Positions 6,749-13,707 of a DNA stretch of 21,085 nucleotides are shown piece after piece; the stretch's first letter is position 1, and every line of letters begins with the position of its first letter. Both the position numbers and the translations under genes were made by a program. This stretch comes from CAZBWE01 sp964581905 (GTDB taxonomy: Bacteria > Planctomycetota > Phycisphaerae > Sedimentisphaerales > Anaerobacaceae): the NCBI GenBank assembly GCA_964581905.1, contig CAZOQJ010000031.1:1-21085 (forward strand). Direction: 5' to 3'. The notes beneath the pieces were generated by a model. That model was not told where the DNA came from. It saw only the letters and a program-made list of their open reading frames with translations, and made no database searches.

Positions 6749-7729
6749 TTAAGTAGGCAATACCAGCTCATTTTGCTTGATAGCATTTTGGGCTATTTCA
6801 ACAATTTTCTGCCGCAGAACTCTTGGCGCAAGAACCTGTACCTGGTCACCATAGCTCAGAATCCACCAGATTATCTCATTAAGCCCGTCAACGCGGAATT
6901 GAATGATTGCACAGCCATCGTTTTCAAAAGTAACTTTTTGTGTACTGTGCCATTGAACCTCGGCGACACTATGGGCAATTTCTGGAAGAAACCTGAGCTT
7001 GACGTTATATAGTCTGCCCTCCGGTATCATTGCCCAGGCCCGGCCGAGATACTCAGATACGTCAAATCTCTCGTCCTTGATGAAGCATTTATCCAGCGTG
7101 TTCAACTCTTTGATATGGTTAAGCCTAAAAGGGCGTACTTCTTCGTAAAGACTTGATTTGCCGAGCACGTACCAGGTGTGTTCATTATATATCAAATGAT
7201 AAGGACGCAAATCAGTTACTATGTTCTTCTGTTCATGAGGCAAATAATAACAAATGTTCACGATTCGCTTCTTCAGGATAGCCCTCAGCAGCTGCCTGAA
7301 TACTTGGTCGAGAAGACCCTTTTTTTCCTGATACTCAGTTTTTACAGAGATATTTCGCAGGGCTGCATTGCAAAATTGTCTGACGTCGGTTGGCAGATTG
7401 TTTTCTATCTTTGAAGCGGCCAGCAGAGCCGAACTTTTAAAAGGCAGCTGAATTTCTTTGCTTAACTTATGGGCCAATAGAAGCAGGCTTACTGCCTCCT
7501 GCGGGTTCAAATCTACGGGTGGCAGAAAGTATTCAGGCTCTATAACATAACCGTCAATATTTGTATCATAATGGTATGGCACACCCGTAGCCTGCAGCTC
7601 TTTTAGGTCGCGGAAAATCGTCCGACGGCTTATTCCAAACATTTTTGACAGGTCGCTGACAGTATAGCTTTTCCCTGTTTGTAACGTAGTTAAAATCTCC
7701 ATAATTCTACTTATTCTACTTCGCTTCAT
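6749..7729 (-). CDS. HTH/WYL-domain transcriptional regulator (YafY-like)
   Basis: A 326-residue regulator counted from the ATG at 7729, which has GGAG eight bases upstream. A GTG three codons earlier overlaps that site and is less likely. Residues about 5-55 form an N-terminal winged helix-turn-helix of the HTH_11 type (YTVSDLSKMFGISRRTIFRDLKEL). Residues about 145-215 are the WYL domain, with WYVLG in place of the name-giving WYL and the conserved RPFRL. Residues about 235-320 match the WCX C-terminal extension. WYL domains bind ligands such as nucleic acids or nucleotides and occur in DNA-damage, phage-defence and metabolic regulators. No defence gene is adjacent, so the target is unknown. 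It is transcribed alone. Confidence 0.9.
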   Translation of the reverse strand: MKRSRISRIMEILTTLQTGKSYTVSDLSKMFGISRRTIFRDLKELQATGVPYHYDTNIDGYVIEPEYFLPPVDLNPQEAVSLLLLAHKLSKEIQLPFKSSALLAASKIENNLPTDVRQFCNAALRNISVKTEYQEKKGLLDQVFRQLLRAILKKRIVNICYYLPHEQKNIVTDLRPYHLIYNEHTWYVLGKSSLYEEVRPFRLNHIKELNTLDKCFIKDERFDVSEYLGRAWAMIPEGRLYNVKLRFLPEIAHSVAEVQWHSTQKVTFENDGCAIIQFRVDGLNEIIWWILSYGDQVQVLAPRVLRQKIVEIAQNAIKQNELVLPT

Positions 7730-7882
7730 AATGTTCACTCCACTGCCAGAACGGGCTATTATAACCCAATTATATACACCATGTTAATTTTGTCAATGCA
7801 GTTTCATTTTGGAACATTTTTAGTTTTGATATGTAAGCAGGCAATCAGCTAATCATTGGACGATAACATTTGGAAATAAAAG

Positions 7883-7953
7883 AGGTTATGAAATTCGCAG
7901 CTTCATCCAGGGTTCTTGGCTATGAAGCAAAAAGGCTGTAAATTTTGTAACCT
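7883..7953. repeat. 71-bp nested inverted repeat upstream of the WYL gene
   Basis: Outer arms AGGTTA (7883-7888) and TAACCT (7948-7953), then AAATT/AATTT segments, and inner arms CTTCAT (7901-7906) and ATGAAG (7922-7927). The nesting suggests a cruciform or short miniature element. It lies in the 318-base gap at 7739-8056, which otherwise holds only the terminator at 7987-8020. Confidence 0.5.
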
Positions 7954-7986
7954 TTACATGTTCTGACCTTCGAGCGCTTGTGCTAT

Positions 7987-8020
7987 ATAAAAGAGGGCTG
8001 TGAAAGAGTCCACAGCCCTG
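7987..8020 (-). terminator. Rho-independent terminator of PEP-CTERM copy 1
   Basis: On the minus strand an 8-bp stem GGGCTGTG/CACAGCCC with an 8-base loop is followed by TCTTTT. It lies about 37 bases after the stop codon. PEP-CTERM copy 2 has the equivalent hairpin, so the terminator belongs to the duplicated unit. Confidence 0.85.
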
Positions 8021-8056
8021 TGAGCTTGTAGCACCAGACTCCTTTAGTTTCTTGGC

Positions 8057-8683
8057 TTAAACCCTGCGTTTTCTCAATAGAGTTAGTGTGCCTAATCCAA
8101 GCAGACAAATCGTCGCCGGCTCAGGAGTACATATTGTGTCAATTACCAACTGGTCAATCAGGATATCGCCTTTAATGGCAATCCACTCTTCAAAAGGATT
8201 CGGCGAAATAAGAATGTTGTATGTCGAATGTATCCAGCCGGGTACGACCTGATAGTTATCACTCCGAGAACCTATCTGTGTATTATTAGGTAGCGGAGTC
8301 GCAGTGATACCAATGAGCGGTTCACTTAGCAGGAAATCGTCATTATATGCCTTCTGCCATGTCAACTGAATCTGGATTATCTTATATTCGTTAGGCTTAT
8401 TCAAATTGGGAATCCGGATATCTATTTCACCCAAAGCCCAGGCTCCCGGGTCTGGGACCCAGCCGCTATTGCCAAATGGAATTATCCTCAAATTAGGGTC
8501 GCCATAGGGATTGTCGAAATCATCGGGAAGGAGTATGGTATCTGGTGTTGAGAATTCCCATATTTGATAGGTGGTATTTGGACTCTCTTCCCACTCTGGA
8601 GGATTAAGGTCATGAGCTGACGCTATTGGACCTATCGCTGAGGTTACAGCCAAACACGCAGTAATTATTAATTTGTTCATCAT
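8057..8683 (-). CDS. PEP-CTERM sorting-domain protein, paralog 1
   Basis: A 208-residue exported protein. The ATG at 8683 (MMNKLIIT) follows GGGAGGT by seven bases; an upstream in-frame ATG has no such site and would put 25 residues before the signal peptide. Residues 1-23 are a Sec signal peptide ending ASA. The body (about 24-180) is a small beta-rich domain of unknown function with many Trp and Pro residues. The C-terminus has PEPATICLLGLG, a short hydrophobic helix and RKRR, the PEP-CTERM signal handled by exosortase systems. Proteins with this tail usually reach the cell surface or extracellular polysaccharide. No exosortase gene is in the window. The closely related paralog lies 0.6 kb upstream. 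Confidence 0.88.
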   Translation of the reverse strand: MMNKLIITACLAVTSAIGPIASAHDLNPPEWEESPNTTYQIWEFSTPDTILLPDDFDNPYGDPNLRIIPFGNSGWVPDPGAWALGEIDIRIPNLNKPNEYKIIQIQLTWQKAYNDDFLLSEPLIGITATPLPNNTQIGSRSDNYQVVPGWIHSTYNILISPNPFEEWIAIKGDILIDQLVIDTICTPEPATICLLGLGTLTLLRKRRV

Positions 8684-8806
8684 CCTTTGCACCTCCCTGT
8701 AAGGATTCTGAATGTTAATTGCACACACACAGCACTTCCTTTGTGAACGCATGTACAACGTTGAAGAAACACCCTTTTCTTTTGTGCTTTAAGTACCAGT
8801 ATATTA

Positions 8807-8835
8807 ACATTGTCCTGAAATTCTGATTACGTCAA
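8807..8835 (-). promoter_or_regulatory. Candidate promoter of PEP-CTERM copy 1
   Basis: On the minus strand, TTGACG (8830-8835), 17 bases and CAATGT (8807-8812). The -10 is weak, but the position and -35 match the better pair in copy 2. The leader would be about 117 bases. Confidence 0.5.
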
Positions 8836-8935
8836 GAGAATTATTAGAAAAGTCCGAAAAAATCTCCAATAATTTTCATTTTTTCGCTGAAATAGGCAGT
8901 TTTGGGCTGAAAATGTTTATACCATTTCAGTTGGG

Positions 8936-9204
8936 GGTCAAGCTGGTTTTCATAAGTCAAAAGGTTTGAGGATTCCTGAAAACCTTACGATTATACCTTT
9001 ACCTGCGTATTCATCTGAATTGAATCCCATGAAAAATCTCTGGCTTTACTTTCGTAGTCATTAAGTTTCGACTTCGCTCACCTTAACCTCCGTTAGGAGT
9101 CCCTGGGACTGAGCGTAGTCGAAGGATAATGGGCCAATCGTGCTTATGATGATTACGATGATTTGTCTGATGTTGCAATAGAAGCTTGGCCGGCGCAGCT
9201 TTAA
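8936..9204 (+). pseudogene. IS630-family transposase, C-terminal remnant, interrupted
   Basis: Read on the + strand, GGT at 8936 opens GQAGFHKSKGLRIPENLTII, then LPAYSSELNPMKNLWLYFRSH up to 9061. After an insertion, the frame resumes as WANRAYDDYDDL and SDVAIEAWPAQL, ending at the TAA at 9202-9204. This is the typical C-terminal end of IS630-type DDE transposases (GAGFHRS..LP.YSPELNP.E.LW...R...NR.Y.DYDDL). The last acidic residue, normally the Glu of the NPxE motif, is Lys here. The N-terminal two thirds are missing, so the gene is dead. It sits between the two PEP-CTERM units. Confidence 0.85.
9064..9126. mobile_element. 63-bp hairpin element inserted in the IS630 remnant
   Basis: Terminal inverted repeats TTCGACTTCGCTCA (9066-9079) and TGAGCGTAGTCGAA (9110-9123) differ at one position. 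The element is bordered by TA at 9062-9063 and TA at 9127-9128. Removing it with one TA restores the transposase reading frame, leaving TAA where the family usually has Tyr. This looks like a small non-autonomous element with TA target duplication. The exact ends are inferred. Confidence 0.6.
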
Positions 9205-9219
9205 TTAGGTGGTGGTAAT

Positions 9220-9250
9220 AAAAAGAGGGCTGCGGAACAATCCGCAGCCC
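9220..9250 (-). terminator. Rho-independent terminator of PEP-CTERM copy 2
   Basis: On the minus strand, stem GGGCTGCGGA/TCCGCAGCCC with a short loop (TTGT) is followed by TCTTTTT. It begins about 30 bases after the stop codon and matches the hairpin of copy 1 in place and sequence type. Confidence 0.87.
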
Positions 9251-9280
9251 GGCTTGTAGCTTGTAATCAAAACTTTTAGC

Positions 9281-9889
9281 TTAAACCCTGCGTTTTCTCA
9301 ACAGAGTCAATGTGCCTAAACCAAGCAGACAAATCGTCGCCGGCTCAGGAATACAATAGGTATCAATCACCAGCTCATCGACTGTTATATCACCTTTAAT
9401 GGCAATCCACTCTTCGTAGGGGTTCGGCCAGATAGTAATGTCGTATGTCGAGTGTATCCAGCCGGACACGGCTTGGTAGTCGTCATAGCGAGACATTATC
9501 ATACTGTCAAATGATCCAACAGCGATGAATGGGTCACCATGTAGGAAGGGGTCATTATCTGCTGGTTGCCACGTTAACTGGATTCGGATCCACTTCTCTG
9601 GATTAAGCACGTCCGAATTGGGAATCAGGACATCTATTTCACCCAAGGCCCATGCTCCCGGTGGGTTTATCCAGTCTCCGTTTGAAGTTACCCTCAATTG
9701 AGGGGTACCATAGAGATTGCTGACAACATCGGGTGCGGGATCGTGAACATCCGAATTGAATTCCCACATCTGGTAGGTGCTACCAGAACTACCACGCCAG
9801 GGTGGAATGACCACATCATGTGCTGATGCTATTGAACCTATCGCCAGGGTTACAGCTAAACAGGCAATAGTTATTAATTTGTTCATCAT
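9281..9889 (-). CDS. PEP-CTERM sorting-domain protein, paralog 2
   Basis: A 202-residue exported protein closely related to the 8057-8683 product. It has the same MMNKL start after GGAGGTG, the same signal peptide ending ASAHD, and shared blocks such as GAWALGEIDV and GWIHSTYDI. The middle region (about residues 25-75) is the most diverged and is six residues shorter overall. The tail is again PEPATICLLGLG, hydrophobic helix and RKRR. Shared flanks show that the gene was duplicated with its control regions, so both copies are probably expressed together and exported to the same place. Function beyond surface targeting is not known. An exosortase encoded elsewhere would be required. Confidence 0.88.
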   Translation of the reverse strand: MMNKLITIACLAVTLAIGSIASAHDVVIPPWRGSSGSTYQMWEFNSDVHDPAPDVVSNLYGTPQLRVTSNGDWINPPGAWALGEIDVLIPNSDVLNPEKWIRIQLTWQPADNDPFLHGDPFIAVGSFDSMIMSRYDDYQAVSGWIHSTYDITIWPNPYEEWIAIKGDITVDELVIDTYCIPEPATICLLGLGTLTLLRKRRV

Positions 9890-10016
9890 CCTTACACCTC
9901 CTTGAAGGATTTAGAATGTTAATTACACACGTGCAACACAACATACTCTTTGTGCACGCTTGTGCAACGTTGAAGAAACGTCCTTTTCTTCATGTGTTTA
10001 AGTACCAGTGTGTCGA

Positions 10017-10045
10017 AGGCTATACTGAAATCTTGATTATGTCAA
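10017..10045 (-). promoter_or_regulatory. Candidate promoter of PEP-CTERM copy 2
   Basis: On the minus strand, TTGACA (10040-10045), 17 bases and TAGCCT (10017-10022). The leader to the ATG at 9889 would be about 121 bases. An A-rich tract just upstream of the -35 (10055-10090) is conserved in both copies and could act as an UP element. Confidence 0.55.
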
Positions 10046-10209
10046 GAGAATTCTTAGAAAAAGTCCGAAAAAATCCCCATTATTTTTATTTTTTGCAGGA
10101 ATTTACTGTTTTTAACCGAAGAGCATAGGCTTCGCTGGGATGATGCGCTTTCAGATGTGTCTTGCAAGTGAATTATTTTTTGAAAAATGCGTTTTCGCAG
10201 TGAAATTGA

Positions 10210-10950
10210 TTATTTTTTGCCATGTTCAGGGATAGGCAGGCCGAGTTCGGCGAGGACCTTTTTCATATCCTCCCATACCCTTTGTCGGTTCTCTGGCGTG
10301 TAGCTTCGCAATAAATAGGCCGTATGATATGTGGCCATTAGTTTTATAGGTGGCCTGTCGAGGCCGGCGTAATATTCGTGGAATTGGCCACGCAATTGCC
10401 CGATTGGCTTATTAGTGTTTAATAAAGTCCTGGCGGCGTGGGCACCCAGAGCGACGATAATCTCCGGATTTATAATCTCAATCTGTCTTTGCAGATACGG
10501 CAGGCAGCTTATTATCTCCTCGGCCGCTGGGTCACGGTTTTCCGGAGGGCGGCACTTGAGGATATTGCCGATAAAGACATCGCTTCGTTTTAGCCCACAA
10601 GCTGCGATTACCTTATCCAGCAGCTGACCTGCTCTTCCGACGAAGGGTCGGCCTTGAGCATCTTCATCGGCCCCAGGTGCTTCTCCAACAAACATTATGC
10701 GGGCGTTCGGATTGCCCTCACCCGGCACGGCATTTGTCCGCGAAGACCCTAAGGGGCATTTTCGGCAGCGCTTAACTTCTTCAGCGATTTTTTCAAGCTC
10801 TTTAGCTGCTTCTACTGCGTCCGCACTATTGGCTTTTTGTTGTTGTTCAGGCTGAGTACTTTTGCCTTTGACGGCAAAACCGCCGGTGAAGAACTTTTCC
10901 ATCTCCGCATGTTGGCTTATGACCTTACTTATGTCGGTTTTCTCTACCAT
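10210..10950 (-). CDS. Uracil-DNA glycosylase, family 4-like, [4Fe-4S]
   Basis: A 246-residue DNA repair enzyme that removes uracil from DNA as the first step of base excision repair. Residues 1-50 are a low-complexity, Gln/Ala-rich extension. The catalytic domain follows: cluster ligands C62 and C65 (RCRKCPLG), motif A GEAPGADED (89-97) with GRPFVG, ligand C133 (LKCRPPENRDP) and ligand C149. The C-terminal motif is TYHTAYLLR (H209), where many relatives have HP after the Tyr or Phe. The start ATG has no Shine-Dalgarno, but a strong promoter ends eight bases upstream, so the mRNA may be leaderless. The 860-residue gene ends only 55 bases upstream on the same strand, so read-through is also possible. 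No mismatch or excision partner lies nearby. Confidence 0.92.
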   Translation of the reverse strand: MVEKTDISKVISQHAEMEKFFTGGFAVKGKSTQPEQQQKANSADAVEAAKELEKIAEEVKRCRKCPLGSSRTNAVPGEGNPNARIMFVGEAPGADEDAQGRPFVGRAGQLLDKVIAACGLKRSDVFIGNILKCRPPENRDPAAEEIISCLPYLQRQIEIINPEIIVALGAHAARTLLNTNKPIGQLRGQFHEYYAGLDRPPIKLMATYHTAYLLRSYTPENRQRVWEDMKKVLAELGLPIPEHGKK

Positions 10951-10958
10951 CGCGACAG

Positions 10959-10987
10959 ATTATAAGGCAATCTCACTACCCAAGCAA
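10959..10987 (-). promoter_or_regulatory. Promoter of the uracil-DNA glycosylase gene, leaderless geometry
   Basis: On the minus strand, TTGCTT (10982-10987), a 17-base spacer and a perfect TATAAT (10959-10964). Eight bases separate the -10 from the ATG at 10950, the same layout as in the pseudopilin gene. Confidence 0.65.
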
Positions 10988-11005
10988 GCGTAAAACAACC
11001 CTTTT

Positions 11006-13588
11006 CTAATTGAAGAAACAAACCAGCCGCTGAGAAACCATATCACAGATGATTCTCAGCTCACCCGCATTGAATGTGTGTGCATACACCGCATCAGCAT
11101 ACTTTTCCGCTTCAGGTATAAGCTGCATCAATGTGTTCGGCATCGACAAAAGACGGTCTTTGTTAAAAACAACAGCAGGTTTATCCGGGAAAATAGCAAC
11201 GTAGAATATATCGCTTTCCACCAAATCTTGGAAGAAATGGGTTCCGAAGGAAAGCTCCGGCATAAGATTACCACCTTCATACCCGACTTCTGCAAGAACC
11301 GTTACATTGTTAATCTCGTGAAAACTAACCGGTACACCCAGACTAGGTGTTGAGGTACCCCAGCGGCCTGGCCCAAAGAATATCGCCGGCTCAGAGGTTC
11401 TGTCCTGTATCTGTCTGTTCATTTTTCCTATAAGACGTGCGATGTCATATTTTTGTGAAAGAGACAGCTCCAAATAGGCCTTCGGGTCCACATAGACAAG
11501 CTTTGTTATATCCTGCGAGATACTGCCGCCCATGAAGTACCCTTCTGTACTAAACAGTACCTTGTCCGGTTCAATGCGCTCGGGTATTTTAACTTGCGGC
11601 TGCAAGCCCTTTATCTGCAGTGGCCGGCACTGCAAAAGGTTGATTATAAGCCTGTCGTCAGCAGTGAAATTGGCTGTAAATTCCACATCAACAGGATACT
11701 GATATGTCTCTTCGAGCTTCTTGAGGATTTTATGCATATGTTCTACAAAGCACGTTTCGCGAAGTAACTTCTCGAAAGTTAAAACCCAATAGTCTCGTGC
11801 TCCTTTTCCTGCCTGCTTGGCTATTCTGGCCAGCTGTGCATCTCTTACTGCTATAAAGTCAAGCTTGATGTCCAGTTTGTTGCTCAGCAGCTGTTCGACA
11901 GGCAGCGTCACTAAAACATTGTTCTCCATATCAAGTAAATCAACTCTATGTTGAGAGAACTTTCGGATGTCGTCCATCCCTGCAACAGGCCTGAGCATTG
12001 GTTCATCCAGAGCTACTATTCGAGGGTAATCGTCTTCCACTCGATTAACTGCCCTGGTTCCAAGCCCGAGTACCAACCTCACCATCCCTGCTTTTGGGTC
12101 GAGCTCCGGATTCCAGACGAACGTATTGTGTGAAATGCCCACACCTGCAAGGTCCGGGAAGAAATAACCGTTGCGGTATGAACCCGAGACACGCTGCACA
12201 AGCAGGGCCATCTGCTCATCTTCCTTGTCCAGACCTCTTTGCAAACGATATGTAAGGGCATCTTCGCCCATCATACTGGCATAGACTTTCCGAACCGCCT
12301 CTTCAAAGTTAGCGTATCTTTCTTCAGGACTCCCACTGTTAACGCAGAAAAGACTGACATATTTGCCGGCAAAGGCATTACCAAAAGCATCTTCCAGTAG
12401 ACTGCTTGAACGCACGATGATGGGCGACTGTCCAAAATACTCTATCATCTCCTGAAGCTGCTCACGCACCTGGTCGGGAAACTTGCCGCTCAGGAGTTTT
12501 TCCTTCAGTTCAGTTGCAACGGTAAAATATCCCCCTGGTGTTTTCTGTTCCATTCGCAGGTTCCACCAGCCGTTTTCCACAAGGTATGTATAGAAAACGT
12601 CAGAGCCCACGTAAAATGAGTCGTGTGGCTCAAGATGACCTCTTAAGCCAAGAGACTCGTCGCTGGAAACAATCTTATTGGCAAGCAGCATGCCTACGGC
12701 CTTGCCGCCTATAAATCCTGTTCCAATCATTCGCTTTTGGATATCAAGCAGGTCATCCAGAGAGAAGTGCTGGTGTGCAAGGCCAAGCATACGCTGTTCT
12801 CTGCCAATCATTATCCTGCATAGTTGTTCAGCAGCATGCTGCTTCTGCTGATGCGATGCATTTTGATTTTTTGATAACTCTTCCGCCCCCAGGAAAATCC
12901 GGTCCCAGTAGTCCAACACTCTCTGCGCCGGCTCCAGCCCTTTGCGCGAGATATATGAAATCACGCGTGCCGCATCGACGCTCGTTGTAATCGGGACAAA
13001 CTGCTCGCCTTTTTGAATGTGAGGCAAAAACATCGTGGGTGAATAGCGCCTCCAGACCTTCAGCGGATGAACGTGAAAATTGCCTTCGAAGTTGTAAAGG
13101 TCCAGAAGTATCTGCGTTGTCTCACGGATGCGGGCTATTGTTCTGTAAGAGTGATTGTTCCGCAGCAGAGCAAAATAAGCGATGGTATCCAGCTCAAAAA
13201 GATAAGGGCAGGTGATTCGAAAGAAGTTGCCTATCATCAAATCCGTCGCCCAGGCGTTGAGCAGTTCCGAGAGAGAGTCGAACACATAATAGGCCTGCTT
13301 GCCCTCCTCCGTAATTATATTGTGCACTTCAGATGAAAAGCCCTCAAAGCCGCTGTTTGCGTCTAACTGATGAACGACAACATTCAGGTCGGAGTTCACC
13401 AGCGGTTCATGGTTGGCGAACCTCATATAAACAACCTTTCGGTCTTGCTGTAGCGCCCTGTTGACATACGGCTCAACGAAGCTTTTGAAATCTTCGATGC
13501 GGTCCACCTGCCAAACTACATTATCACCCTTGCATAATCCGGATAATATTTCGTCAAGTCCGTCAAGACCCGTGCTTGCCCACGTCAC
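11006..13588 (-). CDS. Degenerate KaiC-like domain fused to PEP-synthase-type ATP-binding domain
   Basis: An 860-residue protein starting at GTG, seven bases after GGGGGA. Residues 1-170 resemble a KaiC/RecA-type ATPase (GLDEILSGLCKGDNVVWQV, Walker-B-like YYVFDSL at 100-106), but the GxxGxGKT loop is absent, so this part probably does not bind ATP in the usual way. Residues about 275-655 form the nucleotide-binding domain of PEP synthase/pyruvate phosphate dikinase (GGKAVGMLLANK, VRSSSLLEDAFGNAFAGKY, ending LLQCRP). No swivelling phospho-histidine domain (GGxTSHAA type) and no PEP/pyruvate barrel follow. Residues about 735-790 contain a separate block, FFGPGRWGTSTPS then ELSFGTHFFQDLVE. It is therefore unlikely to make PEP. 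A kinase or phosphotransfer regulator is possible but unproven. It lies downstream of gdhA, behind that gene's terminator. Confidence 0.78.
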   Translation of the reverse strand: MTWASTGLDGLDEILSGLCKGDNVVWQVDRIEDFKSFVEPYVNRALQQDRKVVYMRFANHEPLVNSDLNVVVHQLDANSGFEGFSSEVHNIITEEGKQAYYVFDSLSELLNAWATDLMIGNFFRITCPYLFELDTIAYFALLRNNHSYRTIARIRETTQILLDLYNFEGNFHVHPLKVWRRYSPTMFLPHIQKGEQFVPITTSVDAARVISYISRKGLEPAQRVLDYWDRIFLGAEELSKNQNASHQQKQHAAEQLCRIMIGREQRMLGLAHQHFSLDDLLDIQKRMIGTGFIGGKAVGMLLANKIVSSDESLGLRGHLEPHDSFYVGSDVFYTYLVENGWWNLRMEQKTPGGYFTVATELKEKLLSGKFPDQVREQLQEMIEYFGQSPIIVRSSSLLEDAFGNAFAGKYVSLFCVNSGSPEERYANFEEAVRKVYASMMGEDALTYRLQRGLDKEDEQMALLVQRVSGSYRNGYFFPDLAGVGISHNTFVWNPELDPKAGMVRLVLGLGTRAVNRVEDDYPRIVALDEPMLRPVAGMDDIRKFSQHRVDLLDMENNVLVTLPVEQLLSNKLDIKLDFIAVRDAQLARIAKQAGKGARDYWVLTFEKLLRETCFVEHMHKILKKLEETYQYPVDVEFTANFTADDRLIINLLQCRPLQIKGLQPQVKIPERIEPDKVLFSTEGYFMGGSISQDITKLVYVDPKAYLELSLSQKYDIARLIGKMNRQIQDRTSEPAIFFGPGRWGTSTPSLGVPVSFHEINNVTVLAEVGYEGGNLMPELSFGTHFFQDLVESDIFYVAIFPDKPAVVFNKDRLLSMPNTLMQLIPEAEKYADAVYAHTFNAGELRIICDMVSQRLVCFFN

Positions 13589-13650
13589 TGTACAATCCCC
13601 CTTTCTGCGTCATATATATACCCATATCCTTGAAGCCAAATAAACAAACC

Positions 13651-13683
13651 AAAAAAGGGCAACCTAGTCAAGAGTTGCCCTTT
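13651..13683 (-). terminator. Rho-independent terminator of gdhA
   Basis: On the minus strand, a 9-bp stem AAGGGCAAC/GTTGCCCTT with a 10-base loop is followed by TTTTT. It begins about 25 bases after the gdhA stop and lies between gdhA and the 860-residue gene. Confidence 0.85.
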
Positions 13684-13707
13684 CATATCGCATAGTTACA
13701 CTAACTC

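Larger units (their letters stand above)
7987..8905 (-). repeat. Tandem duplication, copy 1
   Basis: A unit of about 0.9 kb with the order terminator, PEP-CTERM gene, leader, promoter and an A-rich upstream tract. The same order, with clear nucleotide similarity, recurs at about 9220-10115. Matching blocks include GTTTAAGTACCAGT-like sequence near the transcription start, AACGTTGAAGAAAC in the leader and AGTCCGAAAAAATC upstream of the -35. The outer limits are estimates. Confidence 0.7.
9220..10115 (-). repeat. Tandem duplication, copy 2
   Basis: The second copy of the terminator, PEP-CTERM gene, leader, promoter and A-rich tract unit. Similarity to copy 1 fades near 10115. The two copies are in the same direction, separated by about 310 bases that carry the IS630 remnant. 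Confidence 0.7.

Noticed and set aside
6665..7012. 115-residue + strand open frame
   Set aside because: Most of it overlaps the WYL gene on the other strand, and it has no recognisable domain or start signal.
8684..8758. 25-residue N-terminal extension of PEP-CTERM paralog 1
   Set aside because: Paralog 2 starts at the equivalent MMNKL, and the ribosome site lies between the far ATG and this start.
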